64,000 nucleotides of DNA from a virus, in IMG/VR virus record IMGVR_UViG_3300037882_001264, positions 1 through 64,000 of that record, one strand, 5' to 3'. This document shows positions 24,659-32,748 of this stretch, in pieces; within the stretch, counting starts at the first letter, position 1; every line of letters begins with the position of its first letter. The translations under genes and the position numbers were made by a program. Below the pieces are notes generated by a model that was not told where the DNA came from, made no database searches, and was given only the letters and a program-made list of their open reading frames with translations.

Positions 24659-24886
24659 TCAGTTCTCTCTCTCGGGGTGCCAGCCGATAGTATCGATCCC
24701 CAGCAGGTCTGTCAAGGCGTGCCCACAGGCGTGGCACAGGTCGACGTAGAGCAGCCCCTCCAGCGAGTCGTAGAACTCACCGTAGGAGCCGCTGAGCGCC
24801 ACGGTGAGCCCCCTGTCGCTGTTGAAGGGGTGCAGGTAGGGGATCGGCTCCTTGCAGCGCCTGCAAGGCGTCAGGGCGCTAGGCAT
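24659..24886 (-). CDS. Small zinc-ribbon protein
   Basis: 75 aa. TPCRRCKEP and LCHACGHAL form two CxxC pairs about 40 residues apart. The C-terminus contains LLGIDTIGWHPER. No family recognised. Confidence 0.65.
   Translation of the reverse strand: MPSALTPCRRCKEPIPYLHPFNSDRGLTVALSGSYGEFYDSLEGLLYVDLCHACGHALTDLLGIDTIGWHPEREN
24687..24715 (-). promoter_or_regulatory. Intragenic promoter
   Basis: TTGACA, 17-bp spacer, TACTAT inside the 3' end of the 75-aa zinc-protein gene, about 32 nt before the next ATG. It lacks the CGCCAGAGAC leader box, so it may be weaker or fortuitous. Confidence 0.5.
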
Positions 24887-25250
24887 TGCTCCCCTTCGCG
24901 TCCTGGTACTTAGCGGCGAAGTCGGAGTGCGACATGCGCTCCTTGAGGACCGTGAAGCCGTACGCGCCAGGCTTCGTGTTCTCGATGACCAGGACTTCGT
25001 GATCGTATACTGACTGCGAGGCTAGGAGTTCGCCCTCCAGATACGCCTCCAGCGTGAGGCATTGGGCCACCGTGGATTCCGGGTAGAACGATACCGTGAG
25101 GACGAAGTTGTACGGAGTCTCTTCGTTCAGGTCGATCGGCATCTTGGGTTCCAGCAGGCGGCGGAGTCCGTCCAGGGTTTCGTCGAAATGGATGTGACCG
25201 AGGGCGCGGAACGGGACGGCCTCCAGGGTGGACCGGGGCTCAATCTTCAC
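24879..25250 (-). CDS. Protein of unknown function
   Basis: 123 aa from GTG (VKIEPRSTLEAVPF). Alternating beta strands (YNFVLTVSFYP) and acidic helices. The start overlaps the preceding gene by 11 nt. No family recognised. Confidence 0.65.
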   Translation of the reverse strand: MKIEPRSTLEAVPFRALGHIHFDETLDGLRRLLEPKMPIDLNEETPYNFVLTVSFYPESTVAQCLTLEAYLEGELLASQSVYDHEVLVIENTKPGAYGFTVLKERMSHSDFAAKYQDAKGSNA

Positions 25251-25521
25251 TGCTCTCCTCCTTTGAGTACTTCTGGCGGACCTCGTCGAGCCTGGTGGCT
25301 ACCTGCTCGAATGGGATGGTGAACTGAGCATACGCTCGGCGGGGGTCCTCGTCCACCAGATCGATCATCATCCCTGCCGTCCCGCGAGCGTCTCGTGCAG
25401 CCACCTCGGCGAAGTAGTCGACGACCTCCTCGCGATCAGCGTCGTACACGATGATGTCATCCACGATCGTCGACCAGATGAGGTAGCGCCCATCAGGCTG
25501 CTTGATGATCTGGTGAGCCAT
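25240..25521 (-). CDS. Small protein of unknown function
   Basis: 93 aa, MAHQIIKQPDGRYLIWSTIV. A beta start resembling small phage domains with G-R-Y-L-I-W, then a helix and an acidic tail. ATG shares one base with the preceding TGA. No family recognised. Confidence 0.65.
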   Translation of the reverse strand: MAHQIIKQPDGRYLIWSTIVDDIIVYDADREEVVDYFAEVAARDARGTAGMMIDLVDEDPRRAYAQFTIPFEQVATRLDEVRQKYSKEESSED

Positions 25522-25928
25522 CAGATCCTCCACTGAGCGGTGATGGTCCACCCGAGGATGAGGTCGACCCCGCTGGTGGGGGTGCCGCTGCTCGGGTTGA
25601 GGTTGACCGGCTCGAAGGCGACCTCAGCGGTGTCAGGCATGCCGTAGCGCTCCGCGAACATCCCCAGGGCGTAGTTGATGCCACGGGCGTCCAGGGCAGC
25701 CACGGTCAGGCGAGCGGTGTGGATCTGCCGCTCCTTGTGATCTGCTGTGGCCTTCAGGGCGGCCTCTGCTGCCTCACGGTCGCTGACGGCCTGCCTGATG
25801 ATGGCACGAGCGTCCTCGACAGCCTTCAACATCCCGGGCCCCTGCCCTTCCAGGATGTTGCTGACCCCGCTCAGGCGGTGGTCGAGTTCCCAGGTGGCTA
25901 GTGGGGTGGTGGGGGCTTGACTGGTCAC
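25521..25928 (-). CDS. Helical protein of unknown function behind a structured leader
   Basis: 135 aa from GTG behind GAGGAG (VTSQAPTTPLATWELD). Long central helices (ARAIIRQAVSDREAAEAALK) are followed by a beta-rich C-terminal domain. It follows a 117-nt gap with strong hairpins that may control its expression. Confidence 0.65.
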   Translation of the reverse strand: MTSQAPTTPLATWELDHRLSGVSNILEGQGPGMLKAVEDARAIIRQAVSDREAAEAALKATADHKERQIHTARLTVAALDARGINYALGMFAERYGMPDTAEVAFEPVNLNPSSGTPTSGVDLILGWTITAQWRI

Positions 25929-25992
25929 GGTGGGCTCCTCAGTGTGTGAGTATGCAGGGTAGTGCATGGGTATGCAGTTCGTCGAGTTATCT

Positions 25993-26037
25993 GTAGGTTT
26001 GCCTAAACCCTACCTGTAGTTTGGTGATAGGTAGGGT
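25993..26037 (-). promoter_or_regulatory. Mutually exclusive hairpins in a leader
   Basis: A perfect 9-bp inverted repeat (ACCCTACCT / AGGTAGGGT, 13-nt loop) overlaps a second stem (GTAGGTTT paired with AAACCCTAC, one bulge, 4-nt loop). Both use the same middle strand, so only one can form. This is attenuator- or riboswitch-like, but there is no U tract. The rest of the 117-nt gap (25929-26045) holds a short GCAT/ATGC hairpin; no other signal seen. Confidence 0.5.
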
Positions 26038-26045
26038 GTAGGTGA

Positions 26046-26516
26046 CTAGCCCAGGTAGTCCGAGATGATCTTGGCTACCCCGTACATCGCCAGACCGACG
26101 AAGATGGCTGACCCCCAGATGGTGGCCATGGCCTTGATGGTGCGATTGCGCTGGGACCTCTTGATGGCCTTCAGGCGCTTGTTTGCCTGCCTCTCGAACT
26201 CCTGCTGGTACAGGTGGTCGATCTGCCCTGCGAGGTTCGGGTAGCGGTCAGAGAGGTACTGGACCTGCTGTGCGATCCCCTGCTGCATCTCGATCATGAT
26301 CTGGTACTGGGTCAGGATGATCTCGCGAGACTCCTGCGCGTAGAGGCCTGCCTTCCTGAGACGATCCTTGACGTCGTCCAGGGTGGAGGTGACTCCCGAG
26401 GATCCTGAGATGGAGGGTGCCCATACGGGGCCCACTTCACCCCCGCGATCCCCGTGAGATCCTGGCAGCCCCTGGGCCCCCTGGAAGTCATGCTCGCTGC
26501 TTGTGCCTACACCCAT
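26046..26516 (-). CDS. Tail-anchored membrane protein with coiled coil
   Basis: 156 aa. A Gly/Pro-rich N-terminus (QGLPGSHGDRGG), then a long coiled-coil stretch (about residues 45-120). A C-terminal transmembrane helix (TIWGSAIFVGLAMYGVAKII) is preceded by basic residues (KRLKAIKRSQRNR). Layout similar to the 106-aa protein near 36.5 kb. A lysis or membrane-attachment role is possible. Confidence 0.65.
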   Translation of the reverse strand: MGVGTSSEHDFQGAQGLPGSHGDRGGEVGPVWAPSISGSSGVTSTLDDVKDRLRKAGLYAQESREIILTQYQIMIEMQQGIAQQVQYLSDRYPNLAGQIDHLYQQEFERQANKRLKAIKRSQRNRTIKAMATIWGSAIFVGLAMYGVAKIISDYLG

Positions 26517-26902
26517 GATGCGTCCCCTCCCTGGGGCTCGGCGACTTGCTCGTCTGTGGTGATGGTGACTCCAGCCAACTGGGCCCCCAGGAGGGCGCTG
26601 AGGACCATGTCCGCGTTGTCGACCATGACCTGGACCCCCTCGCGCGGGAGGACCTGCTCAGGGCTGAACCTGACGTCGACAACGCTGACCACGGGGATCC
26701 CATAGCGCTGGAAGTTCTCGTAGCGCAGGAGGCCGAAGGCCTTACCCCTGACGATCTCCCTGACGCGCCTGGACTCGGACTCATTGGCGACCAGGAGGGC
26801 TCGTGTCCATCCTAGGCTGTTCGAGGCCCTGTCGCCCTCCAGGAGCCACTCGATGGCCTCAGTGGTCTTACCACCCCCTCGGGGGCGGGTGACGATCTTC
26901 AT
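26507..26902 (-). CDS. Small P-loop protein
   Basis: 131 aa beginning MKIVTRPRGGGKTTEAIEWL: a Walker A motif (GGGKTT) sits directly at the N-terminus, followed by ALLVANESESRR and VMVDNADMVL, a plausible Walker B-like strand. Size and layout fit a minimal P-loop NTPase related to helicase or terminase cores, perhaps regulatory. Start ATG behind GGGAGGAAG. Confidence 0.65.
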   Translation of the reverse strand: MKIVTRPRGGGKTTEAIEWLLEGDRASNSLGWTRALLVANESESRRVREIVRGKAFGLLRYENFQRYGIPVVSVVDVRFSPEQVLPREGVQVMVDNADMVLSALLGAQLAGVTITTDEQVAEPQGGDASWV

Positions 26903-27114
26903 GCTTCCTCCCAGGAGCACTCCATGTCGACCCCGCCATTGCCAGGCGAGGAGTCTTTGCTCACCTCGATGTCGACGCGAGCCCCGGGTGTCGCCCCGTG
27001 ACCCCGGCAGAACTCGAAGAAGCCCTCGATCTCAGCGATCGTCGGCAGGGACGGCAGAGTCCGCGAGATGCTGATCGTTGCCTTGCGCACGGGGCGAGTC
27101 GCTGCGGGGCTCAC
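26899..27114 (-). CDS. Small protein of unknown function
   Basis: 71 aa from a GTG in a GTGA overlap (VSPAATRPVRKATISISRTL). One strand-helix unit (IAEIEGFFEFCRGHGATPGA) then an acidic tail with two Cys. No family recognised. Confidence 0.6.
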   Translation of the reverse strand: MSPAATRPVRKATISISRTLPSLPTIAEIEGFFEFCRGHGATPGARVDIEVSKDSSPGNGGVDMECSWEEA

Positions 27115-27323
27115 AACTTGCCATCCAATCCGAGGCCGAAGCCCCCGGCAACCAGCCCGACGATGACCAGCACCACGCCGGTCTCGCCTAGGTTCTGTCC
27201 CAGGCTGGGCGAGATGCTGTCCATCCAGATGCCGACAAACGACATGATTAGGATGGCGCTGGCACAGAGGGCAGCGATGGTGAGCAGCGCGATGCGCGCC
27301 ACTCGGCGCGATGCGGGACTCAT
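27111..27323 (-). CDS. Two-helix membrane protein, holin candidate
   Basis: 70 aa with a basic N-terminus (MSPASRRVAR) and two hydrophobic helices (IALLTIAALCASAILIMSFV and GVVLVIVGLVAGGFGLGL). Size and topology suit a class II holin. It lies about 2 kb downstream of the endolysin within the same leftward gene run. Confidence 0.6.
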   Translation of the reverse strand: MSPASRRVARIALLTIAALCASAILIMSFVGIWMDSISPSLGQNLGETGVVLVIVGLVAGGFGLGLDGKL

Positions 27324-27649
27324 GCGTCACCACCGGGGATGAAGATGATCTTGCCGTCGCTGATGTCGCCCCAGGTCGCGTATTCCGGCTGCATGTAGTG
27401 GTCCCAGCAGCGCACGTCGCTGTCAGTGAATCGCGTGTACGCCAACCCGTCCTTGACGACGACGCTGCCCACAGGGGGCTCAGTGGGTTCGACACGGGTG
27501 AGGTCGGAGACGAACTCCCAGACGATCTCCCGCGTGGCAGTCTCCCAAGCGACCTCGACAGCGGGCGCGTCGACCCCGACGCCCGAGGTGACGACAGTCC
27601 CCAAGGAGGCTCGCGCGACTCGGTCACCAACGCGGAGCGGGCGGTTCAT
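27320..27649 (-). CDS. SH3/KOW-like small protein, paralogue B
   Basis: 109 aa. LRVGDRVARASLGTVV at the start and PPVGSVVVKDGLAYTR plus GDISDGKIIFIPGGDA at the end match the 101-aa protein near 14 kb. Function unknown. Confidence 0.75.
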   Translation of the reverse strand: MNRPLRVGDRVARASLGTVVTSGVGVDAPAVEVAWETATREIVWEFVSDLTRVEPTEPPVGSVVVKDGLAYTRFTDSDVRCWDHYMQPEYATWGDISDGKIIFIPGGDA

Positions 27650-27924
27650 GTCAGCACCTTTCCGGTCGAGCCGTGGGGCAGGAGGGCCGTGGGATCGTCC
27701 AGGTCGACGATGTCCTTGAACGTGTCGGGATCCGGGATGAACCAGTAGGCGTCGTCGATGCGCCGGATCTCTCCGACTTTGCCACCGCCCTCGTCAGTGA
27801 GGACGACAGGGCCATCGACGAAGACGATCCCGCTGTGCCCCTGCTCTTCGAGGCGCTTGTCCTGCTTCTCCAGGTCCTTGAGGATCAGGGCGATGTCGTT
27901 GAGGTAGTACGAGGACATCATCAT
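27646..27924 (-). CDS. Small protein of unknown function
   Basis: 92 aa starting with consecutive ATG codons (MMMSSYYLNDIALILKDLEK). Acidic, helix then beta strands. No family recognised. Confidence 0.65.
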   Translation of the reverse strand: MMMSSYYLNDIALILKDLEKQDKRLEEQGHSGIVFVDGPVVLTDEGGGKVGEIRRIDDAYWFIPDPDTFKDIVDLDDPTALLPHGSTGKVLT

Positions 27925-28139
27925 GAGATCTCCCCGCGATCTAGCAACTCCCCGAGAGCCTCCTGGAGGGCCCTGACGTCTCGGTGGTCGACCTGCATGT
28001 CGGCGACCATGGACCCGTTGACGATGATGGTGAACATGGCCATGCAGTCTTCCTGCTGCGCCTGACTGACGACCAGCGCGAAGGTGGCGCCCGATCGATC
28101 AGACTTCTCCGAGATCACCAACTGCTTCTCATTGGCCAT
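27921..28139 (-). CDS. Small protein of unknown function
   Basis: 72 aa, MANEKQLVISEKSDRSGATF, a small alpha/beta fold with a final acidic helix (REVRALQEALGEL-like). No family recognised. Confidence 0.65.
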   Translation of the reverse strand: MANEKQLVISEKSDRSGATFALVVSQAQQEDCMAMFTIIVNGSMVADMQVDHRDVRALQEALGELLDRGEIS

Positions 28140-28141
28140 GA

Positions 28142-28915
28142 TCAGTTACCCGCCCAGGGCTTGCGGTGCCTGGCCGAGGTGGGCCAGGGGTCGTTCGGGA
28201 AAGCGACGTCATCCGCTGTCAGCGGGCGGTTGGGGAACCGGTCACGCTGGTCGAGGTCGGCCGTGGACCACTGCGCAGGCTCGGTGCTGGCAACTGCGTC
28301 ATCCAGCCAGGACAGGAACTCATCGAGCGTGAGCGTGGGCTGCTCCGGAGGGGGCACCAGGGTGGCCCAGGGCACCTCCGGCAGGCTGTCGAGCACGAAC
28401 TCGTGGCGCCCACCGCTGAGGGTCTGCAACTCGATCTTGCTGAGGGCGAACTCACCGGCCTCGGCGTATGTGAAGGGGCCGTACGAGCGGACGTACTTGC
28501 CCTTGCGCGTGGTCTCGATGACCAGCGTGTCCTCGGCGACCTTCACCACAGGAGCGGGCTCAGGCTCGGGCTCAGGCGTGCGGTACTCGTCGATGGTCGC
28601 GTGGTACTTGTCGCGCCACCGAATGGCGGCCTCGATCCACTGAGTGGTGCCCTTCACGTCGGCATCGTGGTTGATCCAGTCCGAAGCGTTGGCGATGATG
28701 CCCCAGGCCACCTCCAGTTGTTCGAGGAGTGGGCTGATCTGCTCGATGAAGATATCCCCCAACTCCTCACCGATCTGCTTGGCGAGGGCATCCATGAAGA
28801 CGCCATCCTTGTCCCAGCAGACGCTGGCAGCCCCTAGGGCCTGGTAGATCATGTCCTGGACGGTGTCATCGTCACCGGGGACGAGGATGCGCTCGGTGAT
28901 CTGGTCGGTGGTCAC
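28142..28915 (-). CDS. Protein of unknown function
   Basis: 257 aa from a GTG in a GTGA overlap. Helical N-terminal half, an EPEPEPAP linker at about residue 115, then a beta domain (DTLVIETTRKGKYVRSYGPF) and an acidic C-terminus. No family recognised. Confidence 0.65.
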   Translation of the reverse strand: MTTDQITERILVPGDDDTVQDMIYQALGAASVCWDKDGVFMDALAKQIGEELGDIFIEQISPLLEQLEVAWGIIANASDWINHDADVKGTTQWIEAAIRWRDKYHATIDEYRTPEPEPEPAPVVKVAEDTLVIETTRKGKYVRSYGPFTYAEAGEFALSKIELQTLSGGRHEFVLDSLPEVPWATLVPPPEQPTLTLDEFLSWLDDAVASTEPAQWSTADLDQRDRFPNRPLTADDVAFPNDPWPTSARHRKPWAGN

Positions 28916-29193
28916 TTCTTCCTCCGGTTGATCTTGCGGGACTGCTTGGCGGACTTGCTCTTGGCGCGGCGCTTGGCCAGTTGCTCCGGGCGAGCACGCA
29001 TCGCATGGTTGTGAGTACCCGCGAGAAACGGCTCAGTGGCCCCCGTGGGACCGAGGAGTACTGGCGGGCCGTTGAGGAGAAGCGAGATCGCCTCGGCCTC
29101 AGTGAGACCAGCGCCCTCGATGAGGTCGGCAATCATCTCCTCATCAGTGGCTAACTCTCCTGGCTGGAATACCAGGTCGTTATCCCCGTTCAC
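28912..29193 (-). CDS. Small protein with lysine-rich tail
   Basis: 93 aa from a GTG that overlaps the endolysin stop (GTGA). Acidic N-terminal helix (ATDEEMIADLIEGAGLTEAE) and a very basic C-terminus (KRRAKSKSAKQSRKINRRKK). The charge asymmetry suggests nucleic-acid or peptidoglycan contact. Coupled translation with the endolysin is likely, because no ribosome site is present. Confidence 0.65.
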   Translation of the reverse strand: MNGDNDLVFQPGELATDEEMIADLIEGAGLTEAEAISLLLNGPPVLLGPTGATEPFLAGTHNHAMRARPEQLAKRRAKSKSAKQSRKINRRKK

Positions 29194-29888
29194 GGGTGAC
29201 CGCAGATGGATGCGTAGGACTTGGGACCGACGATGCCGTCCGGAGTCCAGAGCCACGGGCGGGCCTTCTGGTAGTTCCGAACCCACTGGACCGGGTTGCC
29301 CCCCTCGGAGGTGGAGGACACGTCGGTGTACCACTTGTGGCCGAGCGTCGAGTTGATCGGGTCGTAGCCGCGACGTCGGTTGATGGAGCGAAGCAGTTCA
29401 TCGACGTCCTCGCCCACCATGCCGGGCTTGATCGTGCGGTACCACTTGACCGGCACGGACGGGTACGAGTTACCCATCGGGCGCGGACGGGGATCGTAGG
29501 TGAGGACTTCGAGCGTCAGCGCGCCAGTCCCCCACGGCGAGTTCTTCAGCGCGATGGCCGTGTCCTTGGCCGACTGGCCCAGGCGGATCTGGCGCAGCAG
29601 TTCGGGGTACTTGCCGTTCTGGAGCGTCTTGGACGTCGCGGCGACTCCGTCCTGCCACGTCGCGTAGTTGTAGACGCTCATCTCGGCACCGTTGCCAGCA
29701 GTGAACAGGTTGAACTTGGTGGCGTTCGGGAGCGGCAGGGTCGTGGCGAACGGGTTGAACGTCGCCATGCAGCCCTCAGCCTGCGCCCATGCGCGGAGGT
29801 AGAGGTCGTTCTGCTTGTTGAACGGGGCGTCGAGCGCGTAGCACAAGCGCTTGGCCCAGGATGTGGTGTAGACGGTGCGGGCGGTCAT
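29190..29888 (-). CDS. Endolysin: lysozyme-like domain plus peptidoglycan-binding domain
   Basis: 232 aa from an ATG behind GGAGGAGA. The N-terminal domain (about residues 1-130) contains LRAWAQAEGCMATFNPFATT and a later AIALKNSPWGTG, the pattern of lysozyme/transglycosylase-like actinophage lysins; the Glu in QAEG is the likely catalytic acid. The C-terminal region (IKPGMVGEDVDELLRSINRR ... DGIVGP) matches a PG_binding_1-type domain. It would cut the host wall at lysis. Several small membrane proteins in the region could provide the holin. Confidence 0.75.
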   Translation of the reverse strand: MTARTVYTTSWAKRLCYALDAPFNKQNDLYLRAWAQAEGCMATFNPFATTLPLPNATKFNLFTAGNGAEMSVYNYATWQDGVAATSKTLQNGKYPELLRQIRLGQSAKDTAIALKNSPWGTGALTLEVLTYDPRPRPMGNSYPSVPVKWYRTIKPGMVGEDVDELLRSINRRRGYDPINSTLGHKWYTDVSSTSEGGNPVQWVRNYQKARPWLWTPDGIVGPKSYASICGHP

Positions 29889-29916
29889 TGGGTCTCCTCC
29901 GGGAGAGTGGGTGTGA

Positions 29917-30108
29917 TCACGGGGCGATCTTGCCAGATGCCTGGGCGGATCGCAACCCGGTTCCGAGATACTTGCCCAACTCACCGAGGGTGGTGAACCG
30001 GGGGCGCTCGTCTGATGCGTTGTGGCCGACAGCCAGCAGGAAGCCGAGGTGGTCCATCATCTCTGCTGGACTGTCGTACCGCCTGGCGATGACGATGGTC
30101 TTCATCAT
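29917..30108 (-). CDS. Small protein of unknown function
   Basis: 63 aa, MMKTIVIARRYDSPAEMMDH. Basic, with a single strand-helix pattern. ATGATG start overlapping the preceding stop. No family recognised. Confidence 0.6.
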   Translation of the reverse strand: MMKTIVIARRYDSPAEMMDHLGFLLAVGHNASDERPRFTTLGELGKYLGTGLRSAQASGKIAP

Positions 30109-30308
30109 GCGTCACGCACCGGGTAGATCATGCCTGAGGCCAGGCGCGGGAGGACGTAGTCATCCATGGTCCAGCCGTGCGAGTCGACGCCCTCGATGGT
30201 GACGACACCACTGGGGTGCTCGGCGACAACCTTGTAGTTCTCGGGCAGGTAGCGCGCGACGGTGCTCGCCTTTGCGCCCTTGACGTTGGCGGTCTTGACT
30301 TCGGCCAT
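30105..30308 (-). CDS. Small protein of unknown function
   Basis: 67 aa, MAEVKTANVKGAKASTVARY, with a beta-rich middle (YKVVAEHPSGVVTIEGVD). It lies between the promoter-driven 192-aa gene and a small basic gene. No family recognised. Confidence 0.65.
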   Translation of the reverse strand: MAEVKTANVKGAKASTVARYLPENYKVVAEHPSGVVTIEGVDSHGWTMDDYVLPRLASGMIYPVRDA

Positions 30309-30313
30309 GATGA

Positions 30314-30892
30314 TCAGTTCTCCTTCGCGGCGGTGTAGTTCAGGGACAGGTCGATGTGGCTGGTGACGACGCCGTTGAAGTGCATGTCGACCCAGGAGCC
30401 GTCGATGGCCTTCTCAAGGCGCAGCGCAGAGGGGCTGTGAGCCTCGGTGCCGATGCTCGGCGTGATGCAGGTGCCAGCGGGGAGTGCGTTGAGGTCCTCG
30501 ATCGACTTGATCTCCACGGTGGGCTTGCGGACGGCGGCGTAGTAGTGGAACTGGTCGGTGGTCACGGCCTGGATCCAGAGGGCGTCGGCAGCCTCGCGGT
30601 CCCCATCAGTCTCGATCATGAGGACGGCCAGGGCCATCTCCTGGAGGGCGGCGAGGGATGACGAGTGGGCAGCGACCTCGTTACCCTCTTGCCCGAGCAC
30701 GTCCACGTAGGAGATCGTGCGGCCCGGGGCGACGCCCTGCTTCAGCGACTCGCGGGCATCCTTGACGCGGCCCTCGACACCAGCGAGTGCACGGCCCAGG
30801 CTGGAGGCAATGCGGTTGGCCTGGTTGAGCAGAACGGCGGCGGCCTGGGTGTTGACCAGGGCCTGGCGGTTGGCTGCGTGGGTGGTAGTCAC
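30314..30892 (-). CDS. Promoter-proximal protein of unknown function
   Basis: 192 aa from GTG behind AGGAGA (VTTTHAANRQALVNTQAAAV). The N-terminal half is helical (NQANRIASSLGRALAGVEGR), the C-terminal half mixed. First gene of a TATTGT-type promoter unit. Confidence 0.7.
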   Translation of the reverse strand: MTTTHAANRQALVNTQAAAVLLNQANRIASSLGRALAGVEGRVKDARESLKQGVAPGRTISYVDVLGQEGNEVAAHSSSLAALQEMALAVLMIETDGDREAADALWIQAVTTDQFHYYAAVRKPTVEIKSIEDLNALPAGTCITPSIGTEAHSPSALRLEKAIDGSWVDMHFNGVVTSHIDLSLNYTAAKEN

Positions 30893-30929
30893 GGTGTCTC
30901 CTGAGTGTCTCTGGCGGCTGATGGGTAGA

Positions 30930-30958
30930 ACAATACGCTTATGCTGAGCAGGTGTCAA
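30930..30958 (-). promoter_or_regulatory. TATTGT-type promoter, copy 2
   Basis: TTGACA, 17-bp spacer, TATTGT, then TCTAC. Upstream tract GAAACTTCGCTCAGGTGC is shared with other copies; the leader has CGCCAGAGAC and AGGAGA. Confidence 0.85.
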
Positions 30959-30978
30959 GCACCTGAGCGAAGTTTCTT

Positions 30979-31233
30979 TCAGACGCCAGCGATGTCCCTA
31001 GCCTCAACCGCCTGACATCGGAAGACGATAGAGATCAGGTCGAGGAGGGCCTCCTCGCGGGTACGGACGAATCGCGTGTGGCCAATGCCGAACTTCACCA
31101 TGTCACGGACTGCGGCCCACTGGTTAGACCTGCCCTCGATGAAGCCGATGCTTTCGCCATTCAGGAAGACCTCCTGCTTCGAGGTCTCCATCGTGCGGTT
31201 CTTGCTGACAGTCACAAGGCGGACGTTGCTCAC
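30979..31233 (-). CDS. Promoter-proximal small protein
   Basis: 84 aa from GTG behind AGGAGA (VSNVRLVTVSKNRTMETS). Beta-rich start, then a helical end (EEALLDLISIVFRCQAVEAR). Unit of its own between two TATTGT promoters. No family recognised. Confidence 0.7.
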   Translation of the reverse strand: MSNVRLVTVSKNRTMETSKQEVFLNGESIGFIEGRSNQWAAVRDMVKFGIGHTRFVRTREEALLDLISIVFRCQAVEARDIAGV

Positions 31234-31268
31234 GATGTCTCCTAGAGTCTCTGGCGGGTACGAGTAGA

Positions 31269-31297
31269 ACAATACACGCCCGCCAGATGCGCGTCAA
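31269..31297 (-). promoter_or_regulatory. TATTGT-type promoter, copy 3
   Basis: TTGACG, 17-bp spacer, TATTGT, then TCTAC. Upstream tract GAAACTTCGCTCAGGTAC; leader has CGCCAGAGAC. Confidence 0.85.
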
Positions 31298-31317
31298 GTA
31301 CCTGAGCGAAGTTTCTT

Positions 31318-31599
31318 TCAGCGATCTTCGATCTCGCTGGCCTGCTTCTCCCAGCGCCGGATCGAGTCGTCGAGGTAGTCGTGCATGGCGTCCTCGGGGT
31401 ACAGGCCATCCTTCTCGGTGCGATCGATCTCAGCGGAGCGCAGACAGCCATCCTTGCCGACGCCCACGTAGGGCTCACGACGAGCGAAGCCCTGCTCCAT
31501 CTCCACGATGCGCCGGACCTCCTTGGCCATCTCGGTGTAGTGCTCGTCGTTGCCCTGCGGATCGATGCGATCACGCAGGTAGCGAGTCAGCAGGCTCAT
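31318..31599 (-). CDS. Small protein of unknown function
   Basis: 93 aa, MSLLTRYLRDRIDPQGNDEH. Helical and charged, one Cys (GKDGCLRS). Start ATG overlaps the preceding stop by 4 nt. No family recognised. Confidence 0.65.
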   Translation of the reverse strand: MSLLTRYLRDRIDPQGNDEHYTEMAKEVRRIVEMEQGFARREPYVGVGKDGCLRSAEIDRTEKDGLYPEDAMHDYLDDSIRRWEKQASEIEDR

Positions 31600-31847
31600 G
31601 ACTTGTCCTCCACTTCGATGAAGCCGATGATGAACTCACGCACGCCGAGGTAGGTCCAGGTCAGGGGCCAGATGACCGCTCCGGCGACACCGATCATGAT
31701 CGACTCATCACGGTCAAAGTCCTTGGTGTCTTGCCTCGTGTATTGGTCCCACGAGCGCTTGCTGTCGGCGTAGAGCCTCAGGGCGAACCTGGGGGCAGAC
31801 CAGGCCACCCCACAGCAGTAGATGAGGAGGAACAGCCAGGCGCTCAT
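31596..31847 (-). CDS. Two-helix membrane protein
   Basis: 83 aa. An N-terminal hydrophobic helix (MSAWLFLLIYCCGVAWSA) and a second (IMIGVAGAVIWPLTWTYLGV) flank a charged loop (DSKRSWDQYTRQDTKDFDRD). The ATG lies just after the DUF2786 gene stop. Role unknown. Confidence 0.6.
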   Translation of the reverse strand: MSAWLFLLIYCCGVAWSAPRFALRLYADSKRSWDQYTRQDTKDFDRDESIMIGVAGAVIWPLTWTYLGVREFIIGFIEVEDKS

Positions 31848-31848
31848 G

Positions 31849-32748
31849 TCAGGCCCCCAATGCCGTGCGTGAGCCGGAGATGGCGCCCTGCGAGCCGATG
31901 CGGGCGTTGGCGCCAGCAGTGTGGCCAGCAGAGCGAGCGGCGCTGGAGGAGGAACTGGAGCGCCCACCCTTCCAAGAACCACGGGCGGTCGAGGCGCTCT
32001 TGTAGAAGTCCTTGACCTCCAGGTCGCGGCTGACCAGTGCCAGCGCGGTGCCGGTCTGAGCCTGCTCGGCGTCCTGGGACTCGACGGCACTGGTGCCGAC
32101 GATCAGGTCCTCGGCCTGCTCGGCCTCCTCGCGAGCGTTGCGGACGATCTCGCGGATGCGGTCCTCGATCTTCGAGGTGAAGCCCCGGTAGAACGAGCGA
32201 CGAGCCACAGCGCCGTGCACGGGGGCCTCGACGGTCTCGTAGTGGGAGAAGTAGCGCTGGGGGCGCCCGTAGTAGTTCTCCTCGGTGACGTAGATGGCCT
32301 TGCGCTTGCGGACGGTCTCCTGCTTGAAGACGCCGGACTTGATGTAGTCGTCGCCATCACGGGTCATCTGGATGACCAGCGAGGAGTACAGGGCCGAGAC
32401 CATGTCGATGTCGCTGGGGAAGCCGTAGGCGATGACGTAGGTGGAGTTGTGAGCGATGTCGATCTTGACCCCGTTCGGGCCAGCGATGGCGCTGAACAGG
32501 TTGACGCGGTCGGCGAGGTAGCGCTCGCGGTACTTGCCGGGGGTCGAGAGGCTGATGCGACGACGCTCGGGGGTCTCGCGGACCTCCTTGGTCTTCTGGT
32601 GCATGCGAGCCACGGCGAGGTCGATCGAGTTGGTCGCGGCGAGGTGCTGGGCCTTCGCGAAGTAGGCCTCGGCCTCAGCGGCGTTGTCGGTGTTCTCGGC
32701 CTTGCTCAGGAGGGCGCTGATCTTGTCGAGCGTCTTGCTGGCGGACAT
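31849..32748 (-). CDS. DUF2786 domain protein
   Basis: 299 aa. The N-terminus SKTLDKISALLSKAENTDNAA then EAEAYFAKAQHLA is the signature of DUF2786, common in actinomycetes and their phages. A middle alpha/beta domain resembles the DUF7168 region that usually follows. The C-terminal 70 residues are Ser/Gly/Ala-rich and probably disordered. No biochemical activity is known for the family. Driven by its own promoter. Confidence 0.8.
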   Translation of the reverse strand: MSASKTLDKISALLSKAENTDNAAEAEAYFAKAQHLAATNSIDLAVARMHQKTKEVRETPERRRISLSTPGKYRERYLADRVNLFSAIAGPNGVKIDIAHNSTYVIAYGFPSDIDMVSALYSSLVIQMTRDGDDYIKSGVFKQETVRKRKAIYVTEENYYGRPQRYFSHYETVEAPVHGAVARRSFYRGFTSKIEDRIREIVRNAREEAEQAEDLIVGTSAVESQDAEQAQTGTALALVSRDLEVKDFYKSASTARGSWKGGRSSSSSSAARSAGHTAGANARIGSQGAISGSRTALGA

